The notes below the pieces were generated by a model. That model saw nothing but the letters and a program-made list of their open reading frames with translations, did no database searches and had not been told where the DNA came from. A DNA stretch of 64,000 bases, from the NCBI RefSeq assembly GCF_000282315.2, contig NZ_AKJN02000008.1, positions 124,001 through 188,000 on the forward strand, in the 5' to 3' direction. The DNA comes from Pseudomonas sp. GM41(2012) (GTDB taxonomy: Bacteria; Pseudomonadota; Gammaproteobacteria; Pseudomonadales; Pseudomonadaceae). This document shows, piece after piece, positions 42,996 to 51,141 of this stretch. Both the position numbers and the translations under genes were made by a program. Numbering within the stretch: the first letter of the stretch is position 1; each line of letters begins with the position of its first letter.

Positions 42996-43032
42996 GAAAA
43001 AAAGGCCCGCATCGCTGCGGGCCTTTTGTTTT
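42996..43032 (-). terminator. Rho-independent terminator of rapA
   Basis: AAAAGGCCCGCA-TCGC-TGCGGGCCTTTT stem with A and T runs on the two sides, immediately after the rapA stop at 43051 on the minus strand. The symmetric runs allow action in both directions. Confidence 0.9.
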
Positions 43033-43050
43033 AGCGGTGGGGCAGGGGAC

Positions 43051-45897
43051 TTAACCCGCCACCAACACCCGAATCGCTTCCAGTCGCAGCGCAGCCTTGT
43101 CGAGCATGGCCAGGCCTTGCTCGCGTTGCTTGCGCAGGGCAACCAGCTCGCTGTCGCGCACGGTCGGGTTGACCGCTTGCAACGCGGTCAGGCGCGCCAG
43201 TTCTTCATCGGTGTCGGCGGCCAGGCGACGCTGCGCCTCAGCCACGCGCTCGGCGTGACGCGGGAAGATCTTCTCTTCACCGGCGTTGATCCGTGGCGTC
43301 AGCTGATCGCGCTGGGCCTGGATGAACTTGTTGGCGCTGGCACGCGGCACGCTTTCCAGCTGATCGTTAAGGGTTTCGAACGACACACGGGCCGACAGGT
43401 CGTTGCCATTGGCATCGAGCAGGCAGCGCAGGGCGGCCGGCGGCAGGTAACGGCCCAGTTGCAGCGAGCGCGGGGCAACCACTTCGCTGACGTAGAGCAG
43501 TTCCAGCAACACGGTGCCGGGCTTCAGCGCCTTGTTCTTGATCAGCGCCACGGCGGTGTTGCCCATGGAACCGGACAAGACAAGGTCCATGCCGCCCTGA
43601 ACCATCGGGTGTTCCCAGGTAATGAACTGCATGTCTTCGCGAGACAGCGCCTGGTTGCGGTCGTAAGTGATGGTCACGCCTTCGTCGTCGCCCAGCGGGA
43701 AGCTGGCGTCGAGCATTTTTTCGCTCGGCTTGAGGATCAGCGCGTTTTCCGAATGGTCTTCGCTGTCGATGCCGAAGGCGTCGAACAGGGTTTCCATGTA
43801 GATCGGCAGGGCGAACTGGTCGTCTTGCTCAAGGATGTCCTCGACCAGTGCATCACCTTCGCCAGCGCCGCCGGAATTGAGTTCCAACAAGCGGTCACGG
43901 CCGGTGTGCAGCTCGGCTTCCATGCGTTCGCGCTCGGTGCGGGCTTCGTCGATCAGCGCTTGCCACTCGCCGTCGTCGGCATTTTCCAGCAGCGGCAGCA
44001 GGCGCGGGCCGAACTGATGCTGCAGGGCGTTGCCGGTCGGGCAGGTGTTGAGGAATGCGTTCAGCGCTTCGTGGTACCACTGGAACAGGCGCTCTTGCGG
44101 GCTGGTTTCCAGGTACGGCACGTGCAGTTCGATGATGTGTTTCTGGCCGATCCGGTCCAGACGACCGATACGCTGCTCCAGCAGGTCCGGGTGCGAGGGC
44201 AGATCGAACAGCACCAAGTGGTGCGAGAACTGGAAGTTACGACCTTCACTGCCGATTTCCGAGCAGATCAGCACTTGCGCGCCAAATTCTTCGTCGGCGA
44301 AGTAAGCGGCGGCGCGGTCACGCTCGAGGATGTTCATGCCTTCGTGGAAGACGGTGGCCGGGATGCCGGAACGCACGCGCAAGGCGTCTTCCAGGTCCAT
44401 GGCGGTTTCGGCGTGGGCGCAGATCACCAGCACTTTGGTGCGCTTGAGCATCTTCAGCGTGTCGATCAGCCACTCGACGCGCGGGTCGAATTTCCACCAG
44501 CGTTCTTCTTCGCTGGCATCCGGCTGGGCCTGGAAGCTGACTTCCGGGTACAGCTCGGCGTGATCGCCCAATGGCAATTCGAGGTATTCGTCGGGGCATG
44601 GCAGCGGGTACGGATGCAGTTTGCGCTCCGGGAAACCCTGCACGGCGGCGCGGGTGTTGCGGAACAGCACGCGGCCGGTGCCGTGGCGGTCGAGCAGTTC
44701 GCGGACCAGACGGGCGCTGGCTTCGGTGTCGCCATCGTTGACGGCGGTCAGCAGCGCTTCGCCTTCGTTGCCGAGGAAACCGTGAATAGTCTTGTGCGCT
44801 TCAGGCGACAGGCGCCCTTTGTCCAGCAGCTCCTGGACGGCTTCGGCCACCGGGCGATAGTTTTCGCTCTCGGCGCGGAAGGCGTGCAGGTCATGGAAGC
44901 GGTTCGGATCGAGCAGGCGCAGACGCGCAAAGTGGCTGTCCTGACCCAGTTGTTCCGGGGTTGCGGTCAGCAGCAAAACGCCGGGAATGACTTCGGCCAG
45001 TTGTTCAACCAGCGAGTATTCCGGGCTGGCCTTGTCTTCATGCCACACCAGGTGGTGCGCTTCGTCGACGACCATCAGGTCCCAACCGGCGGCGAACAGC
45101 GCGTCCTGGGCCTTCTCGTCTTCCACCAGCCACTCGAGTGCAACCAGCGCGAGCTGGGTGTCTTCGAACGGGTTGGCGGCATCGCTTTCGATAAAGCGTT
45201 CTTCGTCGAACAGCGCAACTTGCAGGTTGAAGCGGCGGCGCATCTCGACCAGCCACTGGTGCTGAAGGTTCTCTGGAACCAGGATCAGCACGCGGTTGGC
45301 GCGGCCCGAGAGCAGTTGGCGATGGATCACCAGACCGGCTTCGATGGTTTTGCCCAGACCCACTTCGTCCGCCAGCAGAACCCGCGGCGCAATGCGGTCG
45401 GCGACTTCACGGGCGATGTGCAGCTGGTGCGCGATCGGTTGCGCACGCACGCCACCGAGGCCCCAAAGCGCGGACTGCAACTGGCGGCTGGTGTGTTCCA
45501 GGGTGTTGTACCGCAGGGAGAACCAGGCCAGCGGGTCGATCTGCCCGGCGAACAAACGATCGCTGGCCAGACGGAACTGAATGAAGTTCGACAGTTGGGT
45601 TTCCGGCAGGGTAACCACTTCGTTATGCCCGTTGAGGCCGTGGTAAACCAGCAGGCCGTCGACGTCGTCGACTTCCTGTACGGTCAGTTTCCAGCCTTCG
45701 AAGTGAGTGATCGAGTCACCCGGCGAAAACCGCACGCGGGTGAGGGGCGCATTCCGTAGCGCGTACTGGCGAGTCTCGCCAGTGGCCGGGTAGAGCACGG
45801 TCAACAAGCGGCCGTCCTGTGCCAGAACGGTGCCTAAACCCAGCTCGGCTTCGCTGTCACTGATCCAGCGTTGCCCCGGTTGATACTGCTGCGCCAT
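43051..45897 (-). CDS. rapA: RNA polymerase-associated ATPase RapA (HepA)
   Basis: A 948-residue SWI2/SNF2 ATPase that binds core RNA polymerase and recycles stalled enzyme. The N-terminal tudor-like domains (residues 1-110) open with W-I-S-D-S-E-A-E-L-G-L-G. The helicase lobe has D-E-V-G-L-G-K-T-I-E-A-G as Walker A and V-V-D-E-A-H-H-L as the DEAH box; L-I-C-S-E-I-G-S-E-G-R-N-F-Q-F and R-I-G-R-L-D-R-I-G-Q are lobe two motifs. Length is close to E. coli RapA (968). It is monocistronic, ATG at 45897. Confidence 0.97.
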   Translation of the reverse strand: MAQQYQPGQRWISDSEAELGLGTVLAQDGRLLTVLYPATGETRQYALRNAPLTRVRFSPGDSITHFEGWKLTVQEVDDVDGLLVYHGLNGHNEVVTLPETQLSNFIQFRLASDRLFAGQIDPLAWFSLRYNTLEHTSRQLQSALWGLGGVRAQPIAHQLHIAREVADRIAPRVLLADEVGLGKTIEAGLVIHRQLLSGRANRVLILVPENLQHQWLVEMRRRFNLQVALFDEERFIESDAANPFEDTQLALVALEWLVEDEKAQDALFAAGWDLMVVDEAHHLVWHEDKASPEYSLVEQLAEVIPGVLLLTATPEQLGQDSHFARLRLLDPNRFHDLHAFRAESENYRPVAEAVQELLDKGRLSPEAHKTIHGFLGNEGEALLTAVNDGDTEASARLVRELLDRHGTGRVLFRNTRAAVQGFPERKLHPYPLPCPDEYLELPLGDHAELYPEVSFQAQPDASEEERWWKFDPRVEWLIDTLKMLKRTKVLVICAHAETAMDLEDALRVRSGIPATVFHEGMNILERDRAAAYFADEEFGAQVLICSEIGSEGRNFQFSHHLVLFDLPSHPDLLEQRIGRLDRIGQKHIIELHVPYLETSPQERLFQWYHEALNAFLNTCPTGNALQHQFGPRLLPLLENADDGEWQALIDEARTERERMEAELHTGRDRLLELNSGGAGEGDALVEDILEQDDQFALPIYMETLFDAFGIDSEDHSENALILKPSEKMLDASFPLGDDEGVTITYDRNQALSREDMQFITWEHPMVQGGMDLVLSGSMGNTAVALIKNKALKPGTVLLELLYVSEVVAPRSLQLGRYLPPAALRCLLDANGNDLSARVSFETLNDQLESVPRASANKFIQAQRDQLTPRINAGEEKIFPRHAERVAEAQRRLAADTDEELARLTALQAVNPTVRDSELVALRKQREQGLAMLDKAALRLEAIRVLVAG

Positions 45898-45970
45898 GCT
45901 GCCTGACTCCCACCTTGAAAAAGCGGGCTATCTTAACGGAATCGGCCCTCCAGACCAAAAGGTTTACGGC

Positions 45971-46063
45971 GCAGGAGCTGCCGAAGGCTGCGATCTTTTG
46001 ATCTTGGGGAACGCTTGAGCTCTATGTTGTCCGATAAAGATCGCAGCCTGCGGCAGCTCCTAC
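45971..46063. repeat. REP-type inverted pair (GGAGCTGCCGCAGGCTGCGA family)
   Basis: Inverted units at about 45971-46000 (GAGCTGCCGAAGGCTGCGAT, one change from consensus) and 46036-46063. It stands between rapA and the divergent small gene at 46150. Confidence 0.83.
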
Positions 46064-46149
46064 AAGTGCCAAACGGATCACAGTTTGCGACCGATGGCTC
46101 AAGTCGGCATCCCCGCAGCCGACAGCCTGCTGACAGGAGACCAATAATT

Positions 46150-46491
46150 ATGCTGCCACCGATGCTCCCCTTGAGTGCCGTGCCAATCACCTCACAGCAG
46201 GATCCGATTCGCCAGCGGCCGGATATTCCACCCGTGGTACCGGTGCAGGAAAGCTCCAACGAAAGCACCATCGACCTGCAGCAGCGCGATCCGGAAGAGG
46301 CGGCGTATCAGCTGCGCGAGGAACAGCGCCGCAAGCAGGAGCAGCAAAGGCGCCGCCGTGAAGCTGATGAAGATCCTGAAGAACACCTGGCGATTCCCGG
46401 TGACGAGCTCAACGCCGACAATACCGTGCCAGTGGCGCCATTGATGGAAGATCAGCCACGGCAGGGTTTGTGGGTCGATATCCAGATTTGA
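46150..46491 (+). CDS. Conserved Pseudomonas protein, charged, no known domain
   Basis: A 113-residue soluble protein. The first ~35 residues are Pro/Ser-rich, followed by a strongly charged helix of Glu, Arg, Gln and Lys (L-R-E-E-Q-R-R-K-Q-E-Q-Q-R-R) likely to form a coiled coil. The C-terminus ends W-V-D-I-Q-I. AGGAG lies 12 bases before the ATG at 46150. It is conserved in pseudomonads; I see no enzyme motif. It is followed by a small basic gene on the same strand. Confidence 0.7.
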   Translation: MLPPMLPLSAVPITSQQDPIRQRPDIPPVVPVQESSNESTIDLQQRDPEEAAYQLREEQRRKQEQQRRRREADEDPEEHLAIPGDELNADNTVPVAPLMEDQPRQGLWVDIQI

Positions 46492-46591
46492 GCTCATGGC
46501 TGGTCAGCGCTGCCTTCAGACCGCATTATTGGCACATCCTTGCCTGCAGACGCGGCAACTGAACTTCATTCCAGGCGATGCACTGAGCACC

Positions 46592-46753
46592 ATGAGCCAA
46601 GACGACAAACTGATCGACCTCAACGCCGAACGCGCCAAGCGGGTTCATGACCTTAATGAAAAGCGTCTGAACGAAGTGCGCCAGGCGTTCGAGCACGCCA
46701 TGCCGTTGGGTAAAGCGAAGAAAAAGCCGAAGAACAAACCGAAAAAGCGTTGA
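46592..46753 (+). CDS. Small basic protein, conserved hypothetical
   Basis: A 53-residue protein beginning MSQDDKLIDLNAERAKRVHD and ending in a Lys/Pro tail (K-K-K-P-K-N-K-P-K-K-R). The tail suggests nucleic-acid contact. An in-frame ATG at 46496 would add 32 unrelated residues; the charged start at 46592 looks more like a conserved N-terminus. No family recognised. Confidence 0.62.
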   Translation: MSQDDKLIDLNAERAKRVHDLNEKRLNEVRQAFEHAMPLGKAKKKPKNKPKKR

Positions 46754-46818
46754 AACACCCTGCATTGGTTGATGCAGGTCAGTTATTTCCCCTCCTTTAC
46801 GCCCAGTCTCGGGCGACA

Positions 46819-46832
46819 TTGATCCCGGTCAA
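46819..46832 (+). promoter_or_regulatory. ANR/FNR-type box upstream of the CcoM-like gene
   Basis: TTGATCCCGGTCAA matches the TTGAT-N4-ATCAA consensus of the oxygen-sensing regulator ANR with one change. It lies 66 bases before the ATG at 46898, a usual place for activation. cbb3 oxidase genes are commonly controlled by ANR, which supports the call. Confidence 0.7.
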
Positions 46833-46897
46833 TTTCTTCTCCTGCCTGATTGGTTAACTTAGCCCCATCGCAACAAGGCAAGCGCAGGAGGCCAGTC

Positions 46898-46984
46898 ATG
46901 TTTTTCGACAACGTGGTGATCGCCGGAGTGCTGACAGTCGGCCTCATGGTTCTGTTTTTTGCAGGGTTTGGATTTTTTATCTAG
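46898..46984 (+). CDS. ccoM: CcoM-like cbb3 oxidase subunit, cut short by an in-frame TAG
   Basis: A small membrane protein of 28 residues beginning MFFDNVVIAGVLTVGLMVLF and filling one membrane helix. It matches, from memory, the 37-residue CcoM subunit of Pseudomonas cbb3 cytochrome c oxidase, a small helix needed for stability and activity. A strong ribosome site AGGAGG precedes the ATG. The frame stops at TAG (46982-46984), but the next codons read K-D-S-H-K-R-K-P and then TAG at 47009-47011, giving 37 codons in all. The CcoM family usually carries Trp or another residue at this point, so a TGG-to-TAG change is likely. The truncated form keeps the helix but loses its basic tail. Confidence 0.72.
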   Translation: MFFDNVVIAGVLTVGLMVLFFAGFGFFI

Positions 46985-47046
46985 AAGGATTCGCACAAGC
47001 GCAAACCGTAGGTCTTTCTGGAAGCAATGAGCACGCAAGGCATTTT

Positions 47047-47072
47047 GGGCAACTTCGGTTGCCCTTTTTTTT
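47047..47072 (+). terminator. Rho-independent terminator of the CcoM-like gene
   Basis: GGGCAAC-TTCG-GTTGCCC followed by eight T. The TTCG tetraloop and T-run make it a strong terminator. Confidence 0.92.
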
Positions 47073-47107
47073 GCGTCTGAAAATCTATCCAAATACGCCG
47101 ACCCATT

Positions 47108-47197
47108 GTAGGAGCCGAGCTTGCTCGCGATGGGGCCATAACATTCAACATCCATTTTGCCTGTAAGGCCGCTATCGCGAGCAAGCTCGGCTCCTAC
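47108..47197. repeat. REP-type inverted pair (GGAGCCGAGCTTGCTCGCGA family)
   Basis: Inverted units at 47108-47131 and 47174-47197. Same family as 35677-35767. Confidence 0.85.
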
Positions 47198-47232
47198 AGG
47201 TTTTGTGGTGTTTTGAGTTTCCGGTGGGCAAT

Positions 47233-47267
47233 AAAAAGGCGCGAACCTCACGGAACGCGCCTTTTTT
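47233..47267 (-). terminator. Rho-independent terminator of the phosphate transporter gene
   Basis: AAAAAGGCGCG-AACCTCACGGAA-CGCGCCTTTTTT lies just past the transporter stop at 47280. A and T runs flank a GC stem. Confidence 0.85.
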
Positions 47268-47279
47268 AGCAGCGGTATA

Positions 47280-48755
47280 TCAGCTGCCCAGTGCCTTCGA
47301 CGCCAGCCAGAACAGGCCGGCCGACAGGGCCACTGTGGCTGGCAGGGTCAGAATCCAGGCCAGCAGGATGGTTTTGACGGTGCCACCTTGCAGGCCGCTT
47401 TTATTGGCGACCATGGTGCCGGCCACGCCCGAGGACAGGACGTGGGTGGTGGAAACCGGCAGGCTGAAGATGTTTGCCAGGCCGATCATGCACGCGGTGG
47501 TGATCTGTGCAGACATGCCTTGAGCGTAGGTCATGCCTTGCTTGCCGATCTTCTCGCCGATGGTCAGAACCACACGCTTCCAGCCAACCATGGTACCCAG
47601 GCCGAGAGCCAGAGCGACCGCCAGAATCACCCAGAACGGGGCATATTCGGTGGTGGTGGTCAGGTCTTTGCGTAGCTTGTCCAGGTCAGCCTTTTCACGG
47701 GCAGCGAGACCAGGAAGCTTGCTGACTTTCTTCGCAGTGTCGTCCAGGCAGAGCAGGTAGCGACGCACTTCGATGCGGCTTTCCGCCGGCAGCGAGTGGT
47801 AGTCCGCTACACCTTTAAGGGTGCCGAGCAGGGCGGTGATGGTCGGTTCGGTCTGTTGCGGATTGCAACGGAATTTCTCAGGCAGGTCGCCTTCCACGCT
47901 TTTGCCCAAGGCCAGGAATTCACCCAGCGTATCGGCATTGCGCTTGTAGAACTGGCTCAGGTGCAGGGTCGCGTCGCGAGTCCGTTCGATCTGGTAGGTT
48001 GTGCTGCCCAGGTCGAGTACGAACTGCGCCGGCACGATACCGATCAGCACCAGCATGATCAGGCCGATACCTTTCTGGCCATCGTTGGAACCGTGCACGA
48101 AGCTCACGGCCATGGCCGAGATCACCAGTACCAGACGGTTCCAGAACGGCGGGTGCTTCTTGTCATCAAGCTTGCGGCGCTGGTCCGGTGTCTTGTGCAT
48201 CTTCGACAGCGGACGCCACCATTTCAGTCCGATGAGGACCAAGGCGGCAACGAGGAAACCGGCCATTGGCGAGAACACCAGGGATGCACCGATATCGATC
48301 GCTTTCTGCCAGTTCACGCCATCAGCCAACGGAATGTCGTTGATCAAGGCGTTGGCAAGGCCGACACCGAGGATCGACCCGATCAGCGTATGGGAGCTGG
48401 AAGCCGGGATACCGAAGTACCAGGTGCCCAGGTTCCAGGTGATAGCGGCGGCGAGCAGCGAGAACACCATGGCCAGCCCGTGACCGGTGTTCACATTGAT
48501 CAGCAGCTCTACCGGCAGCAGGTGGACAATGGCATACGCCACGCCGACACCGCCCAGCAGCACGCCGAGGAAGTTGAACACACCGGAAAAGAACACCGCC
48601 AGATGGGGCGGCATGGCTTTGGTGTAGATAACAGTGGCCACCGCGTTAGCGGTGTCATGAAAGCCGTTGATGAACTCGAAGGCGAGGACAAAGGCCAGGG
48701 CGAGCAAGAGGCTCACAAGCACCCAAGCATCTAGTCCGCTGAATAAATCGATCAT
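47280..48755 (-). CDS. Low-affinity inorganic phosphate transporter, PiT family
   Basis: A 491-residue inner membrane protein with about ten helices and a long cytoplasmic loop. Both copies of the PiT signature are present: G-F-H-D-T-A-N-A-V near residue 31, and H-G-S-N-D-G-Q-K-G in the middle. G-I-P-A-S-S-S-H-T and L-P-V-S-T-T-H-V complete the inverted repeat. It brings in phosphate with protons or as a metal complex. I place the start at ATG 48755 (MIDLFSGLD) since the family opens near this; an upstream start would add 20 residues without support. Close to E. coli PitA (499 aa). Confidence 0.92.
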   Translation of the reverse strand: MIDLFSGLDAWVLVSLLLALAFVLAFEFINGFHDTANAVATVIYTKAMPPHLAVFFSGVFNFLGVLLGGVGVAYAIVHLLPVELLINVNTGHGLAMVFSLLAAAITWNLGTWYFGIPASSSHTLIGSILGVGLANALINDIPLADGVNWQKAIDIGASLVFSPMAGFLVAALVLIGLKWWRPLSKMHKTPDQRRKLDDKKHPPFWNRLVLVISAMAVSFVHGSNDGQKGIGLIMLVLIGIVPAQFVLDLGSTTYQIERTRDATLHLSQFYKRNADTLGEFLALGKSVEGDLPEKFRCNPQQTEPTITALLGTLKGVADYHSLPAESRIEVRRYLLCLDDTAKKVSKLPGLAAREKADLDKLRKDLTTTTEYAPFWVILAVALALGLGTMVGWKRVVLTIGEKIGKQGMTYAQGMSAQITTACMIGLANIFSLPVSTTHVLSSGVAGTMVANKSGLQGGTVKTILLAWILTLPATVALSAGLFWLASKALGS

Positions 48756-49131
48756 GAAGGTTTTCTGACCCGGTCGTAAGGGGGCGCGATTATGCCAGAA
48801 AAGACTGCTAATCAATGCACTTGCTGCTCATCGGTAACATTCTTCAACGAATTAATTTTCGGCAGCAGCCCAAGCCCCAGGTTTTTACTGGGTTTTGCAA
48901 GTCATTGAATTTCTTTGAAAAGGCCGCAGCCACAAGGCGTTCTCTCGTAGGAGCAAGAGGTTTTAACGCTTGTGTGAAATATCTGAAAAGAGGGCCAGAC
49001 ATGCGCCATTTACCTCATCCGGTGGGTGAGGTGGCCGCTGCCCGCTGGTAGCGGGCGCGAAAGGCATCATCGATACATCCCGTTTTTAACGGGTGCAGAC
49101 GCAGACCCTTGAAAGGATTCAGGCCGAGGGC
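48756..49131. other. Intergenic region with three small hairpins
   Basis: No convincing gene in 376 bases. At 49012-49093 three stem-loops with three-base loops follow each other: ACCTCATCC/GGGTGAGGT (9 bp with one G-U), GCCCGCT/AGCGGGC (7 bp) and CCCGTT/AACGGG (6 bp). They may belong to a small RNA or to the 3' region of the small gene on the minus strand. Confidence 0.4.
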
Positions 49132-49332
49132 TTATGGCTCTTCGGCTTTGAGTTCCTTTTCCATTTTCTGCAATTCTTGAGTGAAAGCCTGATCCTGAAC
49201 GGTGGCGCGTTTACGCCAGGGTTTGCGTTCCGGTTCGGGCTGAGCGGCGTAGGTGGTGACTTCCCCGCCGTAAACTTCCTTGTAACGTTGTTCCTGGCGC
49301 TCAAGTTCCGCGCGCAGTTCGTCTTTCGTCAC
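49132..49332 (-). CDS. Small charged conserved hypothetical protein
   Basis: A 66-residue soluble protein rich in Glu, Lys, Arg and Gln. Two helical segments, E-L-E-R-Q-E-Q-R-Y-K-E-V-Y-G-G and Q-E-L-Q-K-M-E-K-E-L-K, flank a Pro-rich middle. The start is the GTG at 49332, just after AGGTAG; earlier in-frame ATGs would add 17 residues. No domain recognised. Confidence 0.6.
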   Translation of the reverse strand: MTKDELRAELERQEQRYKEVYGGEVTTYAAQPEPERKPWRKRATVQDQAFTQELQKMEKELKAEEP

Positions 49333-49379
49333 AGTGCTACCTGATTGAGTTGAGATAAATTCTGGTGAAACGCGCTGCA

Positions 49380-49508
49380 TCAAATGTATTTGACCATGCT
49401 CGCCGAAAGGACAAGGCCCGCAAAGGCATCATTTTTTACGGTGTTGCGATCAATTACTTCCATGTTGCAGGCGGCCACGGCACCAGAGATAAACAGCTGA
49501 CGTAGCAT
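49380..49508 (-). CDS. Possible small protein of 42 residues
   Basis: The frame MLRQLFISGAVAACNMEVID continues to residue 42 and ends in TGA. AGGAAA precedes the ATG by four to five bases. The hydrophobic N-terminal half resembles a truncated signal or lipobox (A-V-A-A-C at residue 14). No family is known to me, and conservation is untested. Confidence 0.35.
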   Translation of the reverse strand: MLRQLFISGAVAACNMEVIDRNTVKNDAFAGLVLSASMVKYI

Positions 49509-49896
49509 CAGTTTCCTGTTTCAGCGAACACCTTGGCGAAGCATATGAAATGAGTGTCAGGCGTTTGCTGGGGGCAACGGCGATGGAACATCGCGCTACC
49601 GGGTGGCGGAATCGGCAATTAAAAACCGGTCACCACTGAATTTCATTATAGCGGTCGAATCGAAGAACACTATCGTCAAAGAGTTAAAAGTGGGTCTTGA
49701 TGTGTGATTGTTTTGTTACTCGCAACTTTATACGGCTAACTAGGTCATTCGGCGGCACGACGTTACAGTGATGCCTTTCTGACGCCATCAAGTCAAACAA
49801 GTTAGGACAATTACATCGAGGCTTCTAGTCTGCGTCAGAGCCCGTGTAAAAACAGGTGCAAGCAAGCCCGTCCAATAATCGAATCGGCGGTCCGAT

Positions 49897-49929
49897 TGCG
49901 ATTATCGGTCGTTGGTTCGATAATCGCAC
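49897..49929. promoter_or_regulatory. PcaR operator upstream of pcaR
   Basis: GTTCGATAATCGCAC at 49915-49929 is identical to the PcaR site described for P. putida. An inverted partner TGCGATTATCGG lies at 49897-49908, giving a palindrome. It probably serves autoregulation of pcaR, about 80 bases upstream of its start. Confidence 0.82.
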
Positions 49930-50009
49930 AGTCTTGGCTGGCCGGGGTTGTGTGGGGGACCGGCTGCCGCTTGTAATAGCCGCTGAACCGTGTGGGAAAA
50001 GGACCTTTT

Positions 50010-50852
50010 ATGAACGATCAAATGCGCAACTCCTTCGCTTCAGTGGCGCCGCCGATCGTTGCCTCGCCCGCCAAGCGGATCCAGGCACTGACCGGCGACC
50101 CGGATTTCATGACATCCCTGGCCCGTGGCCTGGCCGTGGTGCAAGCGTTCCAGGAACGCAAACGTCACCTCACCATCGCCCAGATCAGTCACCGCACGGA
50201 AATTCCCCGCGCCGCTGTGCGCCGTTGCCTGCACACGCTGATCAAACTCGGCTACGCCACCACCGACGGCCGAACCTATTCGCTGCTGCCAAAAGTACTG
50301 ACGCTTGGCCATGCCTATGTGTCCTCGACGCCGCTGGCGGTTTCCGCTCAGCCCTACCTGGACCGCATGAGCGAGCAACTTCATGAAGCTTGCAACATGG
50401 CCACTCTGGAAGGCGATGACATTTTGTACATCGCTCGTTCGGCCACCACCCAGCGACTGATTTCCGTCGACCTGTCGGTCGGTGGACGTCTGCCCGCCTA
50501 TTGCACTTCGATGGGCCGGATTCTTCTCGCAGCGCTGGACGATACATCACTGCGCGAGTACCTCGACCATGCAGAGCTGCAAGCCAAGACCAGCCGAACC
50601 CTGCACACCCCCGAGGCGTTGCTCGAATGCCTGCAAGAGGTGCGGCAGCAAGGCTGGTGCATCGTCGATCAGGAACTGGAACAAGGTCTGCGCTCGATTG
50701 CCGTTCCGGTGTACGACGCTTCCGGCCAAGTGGTTGCGGCGCTAAATGTCAGTACCCACGCCGGCCGAGTCAGCCGCAACGAGCTGGAACAACGTTTCCT
50801 GCCCGGCCTTCTGAGCGCGAGTCGCGACCTCAGCGCGCAACTCTTCGCCTAA
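50010..50852 (+). CDS. pcaR: IclR-family pca regulon regulator PcaR
   Basis: A 280-residue regulator. The IclR winged helix is seen at ~35-90 (L-T-I-A-Q-I-S-H-R-T-E-I-P-R-A-A-V-R-R-C-L), and the effector domain with D-I-L-Y-I-A-R and L-P-A-Y-C-T-S-M-G-R follows. It activates pca genes with beta-ketoadipate and represses itself. ATG at 50010 follows AAAGGA. It shares the PcaR operator pattern with pcaK and pcaI promoters in this window. Confidence 0.94.
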   Translation: MNDQMRNSFASVAPPIVASPAKRIQALTGDPDFMTSLARGLAVVQAFQERKRHLTIAQISHRTEIPRAAVRRCLHTLIKLGYATTDGRTYSLLPKVLTLGHAYVSSTPLAVSAQPYLDRMSEQLHEACNMATLEGDDILYIARSATTQRLISVDLSVGGRLPAYCTSMGRILLAALDDTSLREYLDHAELQAKTSRTLHTPEALLECLQEVRQQGWCIVDQELEQGLRSIAVPVYDASGQVVAALNVSTHAGRVSRNELEQRFLPGLLSASRDLSAQLFA

Positions 50853-50855
50853 GCT

Positions 50856-50888
50856 GTTCGATAAACGCACAGAGTCGCGTTTATCGAA
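50856..50888. promoter_or_regulatory. PcaR-type operator upstream of pcaK
   Basis: GTTCGATAAACGCAC at 50856-50870 differs from the P. putida site at one position, and GCGTTTATCGAA at 50877-50888 is its inverted partner. It stands just after the pcaR stop and 250 bases before pcaK. The stretch from 50889 to 51141 contains no clear gene. Confidence 0.78.
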
Positions 50889-51141
50889 TTGACGCTCTTT
50901 CCCTTGGATCATTAATGTCGCGGCAGCGTCATCCGGCGCTGCTGTTCTCGCTCCATTGCCGGGCGACGACCCCAATAATAATGAGAAGAGGCACCTCCCA
51001 TGCGTACGTTTCCCGACTGTCGCTGTTCCCATCGGTTTCCCTGCCGGAACCGCATCGCCTGATTCCGATACCCCTTTCTTGTGACAGCGTCAGCTTTGGC
51101 TGACACCTGTTCGACTGCGTTCTTTGCGTGGAATAAAAATA

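Larger units (their letters stand above)
49333..50009. other. Long intergenic region before pcaR
   Basis: 677 bases. Holds a possible small gene at 49380-49508 and the PcaR operator at 49897-49929. From 49509 to 49880 I see no gene, repeat or stable hairpin; the base composition is AT-richer than the surrounding genes. Confidence 0.5.

Noticed and set aside
42919..45759. Very long open frame (about 946 codons) antisense to rapA
   Set aside because: Composition is that of a shadow frame, no ribosome site or domain is present, and rapA is complete on the minus strand.
50982..51120. Short frames between pcaR and pcaK
   Set aside because: A 20- to 40-codon frame starts near 50982-51000, but the residues show no pattern and the region is better read as the pcaK leader.
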